DNA from: Yamagishiella unicocca
Taxonomy: Eukaryota > Chlorophyta > Chlorophyceae > Chlamydomonadales > Volvocaceae
Length of the DNA: 64,000 nucleotides
Assembly: GCA_003116995.1 (NCBI GenBank)
Contig: BDSL01000138.1
Coordinates: 150,521 to 214,520, forward strand
Direction: 5' to 3'
In this document: positions 33,831-44,500 of the stretch, piece after piece
Layout: every line of letters starts with the position of its first letter
Numbering within the stretch: position 1 is the stretch's first letter
Notes under the pieces: generated by a model
What the model was told of the DNA's origin: nothing
The model's input: the letters and a program-made list of their open reading frames with translations, nothing else
Database searches by the model: none
Program-made: the position numbers and the translations under genes

Positions 33831-36800
33831 CGGCGGTCCAGGCGCTCCCTTGCTGCTGGAGGGGCTGGGAGAGGGAAAGTGCCCGATTGTTGCGGTACGC
33901 GACCCTAGGCCACCGCCGCCGCGCCCAACTAGTACCTAGTATGATATTTGAGAGCTGGTGGGGGGCGGGGGGCTGGTCTGGCTTTAACCAGGAGAGCAAA
34001 CCCGCTTTCGGCGGTCCAGGCGCTCCCTTGCTGCTGGAGGGGCTGGGAGAGGGAAAGTGCCCGATTGTTGCCGTACGCGACCCTAGGCCACCGCCGCCGC
34101 TCCCAACTAGTGCCTAGTATGATATTTGAGAGCTGGTGGGGCGCGGGGGGCTGGTCTGGCTTTAACCAGGAGAGCAAACCCGCTTTCGGCGGTCCAGGCG
34201 CTCCCTTGCTGCTGGAGGGGCTGGGAGAGGGAAAGTGCCCGGAGAGGGAAAGTGCCCGATTGTTGCCGTACGCGACCCTAGGCCACCGCCGCCGCGCCCA
34301 ACTAGTGCCTCGTATGATATTTGAGAGCTGGTGGGGCGCGGGGGGCTGGCCTGGCTTTAACCAGGAGAGCAAACCCGCTTTCGGCGGTCCAGGCGCTCCC
34401 TTGCTGCTGGAGGGGCTGGGAGAGGGAAAGTGCCCGATTGTTGCCGTACGCGACCCTAAGCCACCGCCGCCGCTCCCAACTAGTGCCTCGTATGATATTT
34501 GAGAGCTGGTGGGGCGCGGGGGGCTGGCCTGGCTTTAACCAGGAGAGCAAACCCGCTTTCGGCGGTCCAGGCGCTCCCTTGCTGCTGGAGGGGCTGGGAG
34601 AGGGAAAGTGCCCGATTGTTGCCGTACGCGACCCTAGGCCACCGCCGCCGCGCCCAACTAGTGCCTAGTATGATATTTGAGAGCTGGTGGGGCGCGGGGG
34701 GCTGGCCTGGCTTTAACCAGGAGAGCAAACCCGCTTTCGGCGGTCCAGGCGCTCCCTTGCTGCTGGAGGGCGGGCTGGGAGAGGGAAAGTGCCCGATTGT
34801 TGCCGTACGCGACCCTAGGCCACCGCCGCCGCTCCCAACTAGTGCCTAGTATGATATTTGAGAGCTGGTGGGGCGCGGGGGGCTGGTCTGGCTTTAACCA
34901 GGAGAGCAAACCCGCTTTCGGCGGTCCAGGCGCTCCCTTGCTGCTGGAGGGGCTGGGAGAGGGAAAGTGCCCGGAGAGGGAAAGTGCCCGATTGTTGCCG
35001 TACGCGACCCTAGGCCACCGCCGCCGCGCCCAACTAGTGCCTCGTATGATATTTGAGAGCTGGTGGGGCGCGGGGGGCTGGCCTGGCTTTAACCAGGAGA
35101 GCAAACCCGCTTTCGGCGGTCCAGGCGCTCCCTTGCTGCTGGAGGGGCTGGGAGAGGGAAAGTGCCCGATTGTTGCCGTACGCGACCCTAAGCCACCGCC
35201 GCCGCTCCCAACTAGTGCCTCGTATGATATTTGAGAGCTGGTGGGGCGCGGGGGGCTGGCCTGGCTTTAACCAGGAGAGCAAACCCGCTTTCGGCGGTCC
35301 AGGCGCTCCCTTGCTGCTGGAGGGGCTGGGAGAGGGAAAGTGCCCGATTGTTGCCGTACGCGACCCTAGGCCACCGCCGCCGCGCCCAAATAGTGCCTAG
35401 TATGATATTTGAGAGCTGGTGGGGCGCGGGGGGCTGGCCTGGCTTTAACCAGGAGAGCAAACCCGCTTTCGGCGGTCCAGGCGCTCCCTTGCTGCTGGAG
35501 GGGCTGGGAGAGGGAAAGTGCCCGATTGTTGCCGTACGCGACCCTAGGCCACCGCCGCCGCTCCCAACTAGTGCCTAGTATGATATTTGAGAGCTGGTGG
35601 GGCGCGGGGGGCTGGTCTGGCTTTAACCAGGAGAGCAAACCCGCTTTCGGCGGTCCAGGCGCTCCCTTGCTGCTGGAGGGGCTGGGAGAGGGAAAGTGCC
35701 CGGAGAGGGAAAGTGCCCGATTGTTGCCGTACGCGACCCTAGGCCACCGCCGCCGCGCCCAACTAGTGCCTCGTATGATATTTGAGAGCTGGTGGGGCGC
35801 GGGGGGCTGGCCTGGCTTTAACCAGGAGAGCAAACCCGCTTTCGGCGGTCCAGGCGCTCCCTTGCTGCTGGAGGGGCTGGGAGAGGGAAAGTGCCCGATT
35901 GTTGCCGTACGCGACCCTAGGCCACCGCCGCCGCTCCCAACTAGTGCCTAGTATGATATTTGAGAGCTGGTGGGGCGCGGGGGGCTGGTCTGGCTTTAAC
36001 CAGGAGAGCAAACCCGCTTTCGGCGGTCCAGGCGCTCCCTTGCTGCTGGAGGGGCTGGGAGAGGGAAAGTGCCCGGAGAGGGAAAGTGCCCGATTGTTGC
36101 CGTACGCGACCCTAGGCCACCGCCGCCGCGCCCAACTAGTGCCTCGTATGATATTTGAGAGCTGGTGGGGCGCGGGGGGCTGGCCTGGCTTTAACCAGGA
36201 GAGCAAACCCGCTTTCGGCGGTCCAGGCGCTCCCTTGCTGCTGGAGGGGCTGGGAGAGGGAAAGTGCCCGATTGTTGCCGTACGCGACCCTAAGCCACCG
36301 CCGCCGCTCCCAACTAGTGCCTCGTATGATATTTGAGAGCTGGTGGGGCGCGGGGGGCTGGCCTGGCTTTAACCAGGAGAGCAAACCCGCTTTCGGCGGT
36401 CCAGGCGCTCCCTTGCTGCTGGAGGGGCTGGGAGAGGGAAAGTGCCCGATTGTTGCCGTACGCGACCCTAGGCCACCGCCGCCGCGCCCAACTAGTGCCT
36501 CGTATGATATTTGAGAGCTGGTGGGGCGCGGGGGGCTGGCCTGGCTTTAACCAGGAGAGCAAACCCGCTTTCGGCGGTCCAGGCGCTCCCTTGCTGCTGG
36601 AGGGGCTGGGAGAGGGAAAGTGCCCGATTGTTGCCGTACGCGACCCTAGGCCACCGCCGCCGCTCCCAACTAGTGCCTAGTATGATATTTGAGAGCTGGT
36701 GGGGCGCGGGGGGCTGGTCTGGCTTTAACCAGGAGAGCAAACCCGCTTTCGGCGGTCCAGGCGCTCCCTTGCTGCTGGAGGGGCTGGGAGAGGGAAAGTG

Positions 36801-38692
36801 CCCGGAGAGGGAAAGTGCCCGATTGTTGCCGTACGCGACCCTAGGCCACCGCCGCCGCGCCCAACTAGTGCCTCGTATGATATTTGAGAGCTGGTGGGGC
36901 GCGGGGGGCTGGCCTGGCTTTAACCAGGAGAGCAAACCCGCTTTCGGCGGTCCAGGCGCTCCCTTGCTGCTGGAGGGGCTGGGAGAGGGAAAGTGCCCGA
37001 TTGTTGCCGTACGCGACCCTAAGCCACCGCCGCCGCTCCCAACTAGTGCCTCGTATGATATTTGAGAGCTGGTGGGGCGCGGGGGGCTGGCCTGGCTTTA
37101 ACCAGGAGAGCAAACCCGCTTTCGGCGGTCCAGGCGCTCCCTTGCTGCTGGAGGGGCTGGGAGAGGGAAAGTGCCCGATTGTTGCCGTACGCGACCCTAG
37201 GCCACCGCCGCCGCGCCCAACTAGTGCCTAGTATGATATTTGAGAGCTGGTGGGGCGCGGGGGGCTGGCCTGGCTTTAACCAGGAGAGCAAACCCGCTTT
37301 CGGCGGTCCAGGCGCTCCCTTGCTGCTGGAGGGGCTGGGAGAGGGAAAGTGCCCGATTGTTGCCGTACGCGACCCTAGGCCACCGCCGCCGCTCCCAACT
37401 AGTGCCTAGTATGATATTTGAGAGCTGGTGGGGCGCGGGGGGCTGGTCTGGCTTTAACCAGGAGAGCAAACCCGCTTTCGGCGGTCCAGGCGCTCCCTTG
37501 CTGCTGGAGGGGCTGGGAGAGGGAAAGTGCCCGGAGAGGGAAAGTGCCCGATTGTTGCCGTACGCGACCCTAGGCCACCGCCGCCGCGCCCAACTAGTGC
37601 CTCGTATGATATTTGAGAGCTGGTGGGGCGCGGGGGGCTGGCCTGGCTTTAACCAGGAGAGCAAACCCGCTTTCGGCGGTCCAGGCGCTCCCTTGCTGCT
37701 GGAGGGGCTGGGAGAGGGAAAGTGCCCGATTGTTGCCGTACGCGACCCTAAGCCACCGCCGCCGCTCCCAACTAGTGCCTCGTATGATATTTGAGAGCTG
37801 GTGGGGCGCGGGGGGCTGGCCTGGCTTTAACCAGGAGAGCAAACCCGCTTTCGGCGGTCCAGGCGCTCCCTTGCTGCTGGAGGGGCTGGGAGAGGGAAAG
37901 TGCCCGATTGTTGCCGTACGCGACCCTAGGCCACCGCCGCCGCGCCCAACTAGTGCCTAGTATGATATTTGAGAGCTGGTGGGGCGCGGGGGGCTGGTCT
38001 GGCTTTAACCAGGAGAGCAAACCCGCTTTCGGCGGTCCAGGCGCTCCCTTGCTGCTGGAGGGGCTGGGAGAGGGAAAGTGCCCGATTGTTGCCGTACGCG
38101 ACCCTAAGCCACCGCCGCCGCTCCCAACTAGTGCCTCGTATGATATTTGAGAGCTGGTGGGGCGCGGGGGGCTGGCCTGGCTTTAACCAGGAGAGCAAAC
38201 CCGCTTTCGGCGGTCCAGGCGCTCCCTTGCTGCTGGAGGGGCTGGGAGAGGGAAAGTGCCCGATTGTTGCCGTACGCGACCCTAGGCCACCGCCGCCGCG
38301 CCCAACTAGTGCCTAGTATGATATTTGAGTGCTGGTGGGGCGCGGGGGGCTGGCCTGGCTTTAACCAGGAGAGCAAACCCGCTTTCGGCGGTCCAGGCGC
38401 TCCCTTGCTGCTGGAGGGGCTGGGAGAGGGAAAGTGCCCGATTGTTGCCGTACGCGACCCTAAGCCACCGCCGCCGCTCCCAACTAGTGCCTCGTATGAT
38501 ATTTGAGAGCTGGTGGGGCGCGGGGGGCTGGCCTGGCTTTAACCAGGAGAGCAAACCCGCTTTCGGCGGTCCAGGCGCTCCCTTGCTGCTGGAGGGGCTG
38601 GGAGAGGGAAAGTGCCCGATTGTTGCCGTACGCGACCCTAGGCCACCGCCGCCGCGCCCAACTAGTGCCTCGTATGATATTTGAGAGCTGGT
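33830..38692. repeat. 178-bp satellite array with 729-bp tetrameric higher-order repeat
   Basis: About 27 monomers, related to but distinct from the 177-bp family in element A (shared CCAGGCGCTCCCTTGCTGCT and GTGCCCGATTGTTGC). Most are 178 bp; a 195-bp type with a 17-bp duplication (GGAGAGGGAAAGTGCCC twice) recurs. Boundaries of the 195-bp type at 34321, 35053, 35782, 36155, 36884 and 37613 are mostly 729 bp apart (178+178+178+195). Monomers on the right side (after 37613) lack the long type. The reading frames over the array are periodic artefacts. Confidence 0.95.
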
Positions 38693-39737
38693 GAGGCCTG
38701 GCGCGCCGGCAAACGCCAAGCCGCCCACGCCGCTGCCGCCAGCTACCCCCGTGAGGCCGCGCAAGTCCATGAGCGGCGAGGCTTGCGCCAGCTGCTGCTG
38801 CCCGCCGGGCGTGAGGCCTGGCGCGCCGGCAAACGCCAAGCCGCCCACGCCGCTGCCGCCAGCTACCCCCGTGAGGCCGCGCAAGTCCATGAGCGGCGAG
38901 GCTTGCGCCAGCTGCTGCTGCCCGCCGGGCGTGAGGCCTGGCGCGCCGGCAAACGCCAAGCCGCCCACGCCGCTGCCGCCAGCTGCCCCCGTGAGGCCGC
39001 GCAAGTCCATGAGCGGCGAGGCTTGCGCCAGCTGCTGCTGCCCGCCGGGCGTGAGGCCTGGCGCGCCGGCAAACGCCAAGCCGCCCACGCCGCTGCCGCC
39101 AGCTACCCCCGTGAGGCCGCGCAAGTCCATGAGCGGCGAGGCTTGCGCCAGCTGCTGCTGCCTGCCGGGCGTGAGGCCTGGCGCGCCGGCAAACGCCAAG
39201 CCGCCCACGCCGCTGCCGCCAGCTACCCCCGTGAGGCCGCGCAAGTCCATGAGCGGCGAGGCTTGCGCCAGCTGCTGCTGCCTGCCGGGCGTGAGGCCTG
39301 GCGCGCCGGCAAACGCCAAGCCGCCCACGCCGCTGCCGCCAGCTACCCCCGTGAGGCCGCGCAAGTCCATGAGCGGCGAGGCTTGCGCCAGCTGCTGCTG
39401 CCCGCCGGGCGTGAGGCCTGGCGCGCCGGCAAACGCCAAGCCGCCCACGCCGCTGCCGCCAGGTACCCCCGTGAGGCCGCGCAAGTCCATGAGCGGCGAG
39501 GCTTGCGCCAGCTGCTGCTGCCCGCCGGGCGTGAGGCCTGGCGCGCCGGCAAACGCCAAGCCGCCCACGCCGCTGCCGCCAGCTACCCCCGTGAGGCCGC
39601 GCAAGTCCATGAGCGGCGAGGCTTGCGCCAGCTGCTGCTGCCTGCCGGGCGTGAGGCCTGGCGCGCCGGCAAACGCCAAGCCGCCCACGCCGCTGCCGCC
39701 AGCTGCCCCCGTGAGGCCGCGCAAGTCCATGAGCGGT
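38691..39737. repeat. 120-bp tandem repeat array, about 8.7 copies
   Basis: Units of exactly 120 bp (GAGGCCTGGCGCGCCGGCAA ... CTGCTGCTGCC[C/T]GCCGGGCGT) differ at only three or four sites. Because 120 is divisible by 3, all frames stay open. One minus frame gives a 40-residue repeat (SPLMDLRGLTG ... GQQQLAQA). The upstream recombinase-like exon can end at a donor (39782) before the array, so it may be intronic. Confidence 0.93.
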
Positions 39738-39782
39738 GACCGTGTGGTGAAGCAGCTGCACGGTACACTGCCCAAGCGACAC

Positions 39783-40826
39783 CCGGTAGAGCGACTTCCA
39801 TCCGAGTCTCTGCATCGCAGCGGTGCCAGACGCCATCAGCGAGAACACCCTGCCAATCTGGTCCTCGTCGTAAGCGTCATTCACCGTCTGGGCGTGTGGG
39901 TCACGCGTGCGCCTGGAAAAAGACAGGAACTTAGTAAGGCCTCCTCCCCCACGAGAACAACTCTGGGGGTCTATCTTACTTTGAGCCCTTCTTGCCAAGA
40001 CATATTTCCTTGGCCAGTTCGTACTCATGCATAAACTCCTCCACAGCTGAGACAGCGGGCTCGTCCGAGGCGGTCGGCAGTGTCAGGCGGTTGGTTTTGT
40101 CCAATTTCACGATAGCGCTGCGCACTCCCTCAAGCGTTTTGAAGCCAACCTGTGCAAGTACAACATCCTTGTTATATGCATTCCATGGGGAAGATAATGT
40201 TCATTGTAATTATGGACCCTGCTTGTACCTTCTCCTCTGCGAGCTGCTTGAACAGGACTCCTGCGAGGGCACCAAGCTCCCTGCCGAAGGTCTTCCCCAT
40301 GTCGACGTCCTTTTTCTGGCATAGAGCCTGCAACGCACGGGCATGTAACAGGCTGTCAATAACCGTTTGATTCGTTGCCAAACACACTCGTGCCGTCCAA
40401 AACCCTGGCCCTCCTTCCCCCCACACTCCAGACCGCAAAACATGTTCCCTCACGCTCCCCCTCGCTCCCCCAAACACATTTCATTCCATATTTCATTTGT
40501 GCCCTGTGCAGTACCAACCAAGAGCTTGTTGAGCTGTGAGTCGTAGGTCCTCTTTGTGTTCGGCTTCCCGGACACCTTCGTGCGTTCCGCGAGATCCGCT
40601 CGCGCGTCGGAGTCATAGGCAAACCTGCATACACAGGATGACTTTTTATTACCATTGTTAATTGGGCGGGGCTTCTGGGTTGAGTGCGCGCGCCATGGTT
40701 GAACGGCTACATCCATCTTTCTTACCGCTTTTTCTGTTCACCATTAGCATCCTCCAACAAAACTTCTTCTCCATTATCCAATGCGTTATCCCACTCGCGT
40801 TCCAAGGCGCGAGCCGCTCCCGCCAT
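39783..40826 (-). CDS. Tyrosine-recombinase-like gene, N-terminal exons
   Basis: Five phase-consistent minus-strand exons: 40726-40826 (ATG at 40826), 40519-40624, 40229-40327, 39980-40149, 39783-39912, giving 202 residues. Residues about 50-75 read KPNTKRTYDSQLNKLL, like the start of the SAM-like core-binding domain of tyrosine recombinases (NT-x-RTY pattern). TLEGVRSAIVKL further on fits the next helices of that domain, and DEDQIGRVFSLM would be the start of the catalytic domain. The catalytic Arg, His-x-x-Arg and Tyr boxes were not found. They would lie past the 6-kb repeat arrays, or are lost. Alternatives are a DIRS-type recombinase or an unrelated helical protein. Confidence 0.5.
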
Positions 40827-41060
40827 CGGAGCGTTTACCTTGCGCGAGTCCCCTTACTTTGCGTGAGATACTTTTATGTTAACCGAGTATACTACAATGT
40901 CTTGACAAAGTGTCCTGCTGTCAGTCAAAGTCAGACCTATGCCTAAACGCGAACCTAAAAGGCGCAATTCTTTGTCCATAGGTTCGTCGTGAAAAGTCTT
41001 ACTTATAACACTTGTAGACCATGCGAATACTTCAGTTTTTGGGTGTTTATGACAGCTCAG
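40827..41060. promoter_or_regulatory. Presumed promoter region of the element B gene
   Basis: About 230 bp between the start codon at 40826 and the palindromic end motifs. AT-richer than the surroundings. No TATA box could be assigned with confidence. Confidence 0.3.
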
Positions 41061-41062
41061 AT

Positions 41063-41146
41063 GGCCGGCGGACCTGAAGGCACATAAATCAGGTCCGCCT
41101 TCGGTCCGCCGGTCGTACAATCCGGGTCCGCCGGACCCTGTTTATG
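41063..41146. repeat. GGCGGACC palindromes at the right end of element B
   Basis: GGCGGACCTGA at 41070 pairs with TCAGGTCCGCC at 41092 around a short spacer, followed by GGTCCGCCGG and GGGTCCGCCGGACCC. The left end has the related GTGCCGGCGGACCGG. Repeated inverted GGCGGACC units would suit recombinase binding sites. A further inverted pair GCGGACCCTG/CAGGGTCCGC lies outside the element at 41410-41440. Confidence 0.6.
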
Positions 41147-41480
41147 GCCCACATATGCATTATGGGACGCCATGCATAGAAAGTTTGACTTTACAGTCCC
41201 TAATGTAAAGTTAGTTTGACTGTGGCGTCCTATAATATGTGGCATGCCATATGTCGTATGATCCCATGCCGAGTATGACGCCTTACCGGGAGACTTAGCT
41301 GACAGCTGCTGCAGCACTGATCAGACAAAATCGATTTCTTATGTGCCAATTATCATCCGGTCTTTAATCTACGTACAATGCTGAAAAGAACACAAGTCAA
41401 CGTAATCAAATCCGTTTGTAGCGGACCCTGACCTTGGTGGGCAGGGTCCGCAACACCTCTATGCATGATGATATTGATTA

Positions 41481-41488
41481 TATAAATA
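41481..41488 (+). promoter_or_regulatory. TATA box of the MCTP-type gene
   Basis: TATAAATA lies 97 bp upstream of the start codon at 41578 and 180 bp from the edge of the mobile block, so the promoter of this gene abuts the insertion. Confidence 0.6.
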
Positions 41489-41577
41489 ATTTTGTCTCTG
41501 GTGCCTTAAGATTTGGAACAGACGCAGCTGACCTCCGTCGTTGAAAGGAATACAAGCCTCATACGCTGCGTAACAAC

Positions 41578-44500
41578 ATGGATATGTCAAGTTCTCCGCC
41601 TCGACATATGAACTCGCCTGCGTCTCCAAGCAGCCCGGAGGCGGGTGGAGCTAATGGGGTGCTGTCCGCATTTACCGGGACGTTCCGGCGTGTCCGGGAC
41701 CTGCGCCCAGGTAGGAGCAGGCGTATGCTAATATCGTTATGTTATAACCTAGCGTGGGCGTTTCCTCCGCAAGATAGCCCGTGATAAGGGTGTGTGTATG
41801 GGTGTTGCTACCATTGCCGGCAGCCCGCAGAGTCCTCGTAGGAATGAAAGTGTGTACGGCATCTCGAACAGTAAACTGTACGCGATCAAAGGGGAAAGGA
41901 TTTATGAAAGGCGCGAGCAAGACGCCAGCTGCCTGTGCGCCAAACATAAACAGGGGCTCAGCCTGGGGTTAGGGATGCGTCGGTTGTCTACCCGGCAAGC
42001 AATCCCCGCTTCCTCCGTATGCCCTCCTGTCTCGCCCACCTGCATCATGCACGCCGGTTGGAATCCATAACCAAAAACACAAAACACGAGACAGGCATTC
42101 AGGTCCCTCAGGCCGCTTGCGCCATGATTTGAAAGCAATGCCGTCGCGGACAGCATCGCACCGAGCATTTGTTGTGCATTATTGCCGCTCTTCGCTCTGC
42201 ATTCCCCCCTCCCTTCCCGTCCATTCCCTTCCCCGCTGCTGCTGCTGCTGCTGTTGCTGCTGCTATCTCCGGCCGCAGTGACGATGCTGCTGGGGGCCTT
42301 CCGGACAGCCTCGGCTGGGGGCCTGGCGACCAACTTGGACAGGCGGCAGCGGGAACCGGTGGGGCCTCGAGGGAGGAAGGGAGGGGGAGGAGGCAGGGGG
42401 GTAGCGAGAAGATCCGAGGAAGCAGGGGGGGAACAGGGGGGAATAGGCCATGTGGTGATGGTAGGAGAGCGGGTTAACCCTATCTGGGACAGGGAGGCGT
42501 TCAGCTGGGCGGGCAGGTGCAGCGCATATTGAGTTATTGACCATTACACTCCGCTACCTCGCAGCCCTGTGCCCCCTCCCGCCTGGAGGGGTGCCACCCA
42601 AAGCCCTCCGAAGACCTCTGAAGACGACCACACCCGCAACCCTTCTCGCTCCGGGCCCCCGACTTCTGCGCCAGCTACACTTCCCACGTCGCGTAAACGG
42701 TTTTTTTTGGCAACTCCCCCCCTCCTTTACCCATTCGTCGTTCCATGTCCGCGCCCCGAACGCCTTTAGGGCTTTAGGGTTTTAGGGTTTAAGCGCAGCA
42801 ACGCACTGGCCCCGAACGCGCGCCCTCCCGGACTCCGCAGGAGTCTCCCCCGGACCGGCGGATGATCTCCCTGGTACCACGGCCCGGGGCCCTTGGCGGC
42901 TCCGTGGGCGGCAGCGGAGCCGGTGCCGCGACCAGCCCCACACAGAAACACGGCGGCCGGGCGCGCGCAGTGCCCGTCTCCACGACCAAAGTGCAGGTCG
43001 GTACGGCGGCGGGTACGGCACAACGTACGGCCCCGTACGGCGTTGGTTGGGGACGGTACGGCGTGACGGTGCCGGTGGCGGAGGCGGGAGGGGGGCGCGC
43101 TCGGAGCCGCTTGCATGGCCGGGCCCTCGGGCGGGTTATCGGGTGCGGGTGCGGACGGGGGGCGGGCGCGGGACACAGTTCGTGGGTCGCGAGACGAGGG
43201 GGGTTTCGGGAGAATGGGTGGGTTTCGGAGCGCATTTCGGTTTGCTGCTGTGCGCTGTGCGCTCCGCTGCGCGTCATCGACCTCTGTGCGCTTCCCCCCT
43301 CCCCGGTTTTCTATGCACCCACTACATTTCCCCCGTCGAGTTACCGGTTCTTTTGTTGTAACCCCCGTGGGTTGTCTTTCATTTTTATCCCCCGCTGGCA
43401 GGACGGCGTCAAGTGGGTCAACCTTGTCCGCTTCGTCAACCTGGCGCGGCTCTTCACCCCCTGCCTGCGGCCGCGGGGCCGCCGCCGGGTGCGCTTCGGC
43501 ACCAGCCCCACGCAGCGCGCGCTGCTGATGACCTCCAGCGGCGGCTGCGACAACACAAAGGTGCGGTCCCCTGGAGCGGGGCCGGGAGGGGAGGGGTTAC
43601 AGAAAAGAACCGGTAGGGGGGGGAGGGGAGGGGAGGGAAGGGAATAGGGGGAGGGGAGGACGGTTCGGTCCCTGCCTTGTTGAAACAGCTGCCATGGATT
43701 ATTGGCGCTTGTTTCCCCTTTCGCACATCCCCTCCTTCCTCTCCCTCAAACCCAGACCTCCAGCATGGCACCAAACGTCAGCTAATCGGCTTTACTTTTC
43801 AGTTGCCGACCCGTGGGTTTCCTCCCCTTCCCGGCCCTCCCCCCGCCACCTGTCCTACTGCCCCCCTCCCCCCCCGTTCTTTTTTGTAACCCCCCTTATC
43901 CATTATCCCCCCCCCGAAACCCCCCATCCTTTACCCCCCCCCTCAGCCGACAGCCGACCAGGCAGCTGGTGGCCCCGGCACCACCTCGGCCGGCTTGTGC
44001 AACACGAAACCCATATACATCCAGGTACGGCATGACGACCGTCACCCGCCCCTCCTCATCGCCCTTGGTTTGCCGGCCGCGGATTCGCAGATATAAACAT
44101 TTTTACCCTCTTTCGTCGTGACGCGTGGCGACCCCGCGACCCCCCTCCTCATGCACGTACTCGCACCTCGCTCCCCCTCGGCCCCACCGCCGCCCCTCGC
44201 CCCCCCCCTCGCCCCCATCGCCCCCACCGCACCTCGCCCCCCGGCCCCCGCTCCTGGACCGTGCCCCCCGACTCCACGGATTTCCTCTCTGCCCCTCAAC
44301 CTCCGCTCGTGCCTGTCCCGTCGACTCTTACCCCCGCGCCCTCTACCCCGCCGCTGTCCCCGGCCCCTCCCTTCATCCTAACCTGAAGCTTCGGACACCT
44401 GAAAGTCCCAGGTCGGTCTCGGCCCCCCCCCCACCCCCTCCCTCCTTTCTCCTTTCCTACACGGGTCTTCCTCTTACCCCCTCCCCTCCTTCCAGGTCCG

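Larger units (their letters stand above)
32993..41152. mobile_element. Inner element B, tyrosine-recombinase-like (Crypton-type?) with satellites
   Basis: Fills the gap in the right TIR of element A and is flanked by CATAT on both sides (32988-32992, 41153-41157). The two ends are not long inverted repeats, but both carry CCGGCGGACC-type motifs (33000-33016 and 41065-41140). Left to right it holds 650 bp of unassigned DNA, a shared coding remnant (33650-33800, -), a 178-bp satellite array, a 120-bp array and five minus-strand exons of a recombinase-like gene starting at 40826. A short direct repeat at the target and no long TIR fit Crypton-like integration better than a DDE transposase. This classification is inference. 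Confidence 0.6.
27192..41301. mobile_element. Outer terminal-inverted-repeat element (A), interrupted by element B
   Basis: The termini are CAGCTAAGTCTCCCGGTAAG at 27192 and its reverse complement ending at 41301. They are flanked by a 7-bp direct repeat ACAGCTG (27185-27191 and 41302-41308). The left inverted repeat (27192-27619) is mirrored by 32708-32992 plus 41158-41301. The right arm is split because another element (32993-41152) landed in it. Without the insert, A is about 5.95 kb, of which about 4.8 kb is satellite. The inner TIR ends contain ATGTCATCAGCAAGCATG on both sides and an open frame. A therefore looks like an internally deleted, non-autonomous relative of B. The superfamily is unknown. 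Confidence 0.8.

Noticed and set aside
27860..39737. CRISPR-like regular spacing
   Set aside because: Units are contiguous satellites without unique spacers, in a eukaryotic genome with introns; there are no cas genes.
38484..40028. Open frame of 514 codons on the minus strand
   Set aside because: It joins the fifth recombinase-like exon to the 120-bp and 178-bp arrays, whose periods or composition keep frames open. No evidence that the repeat part is translated.
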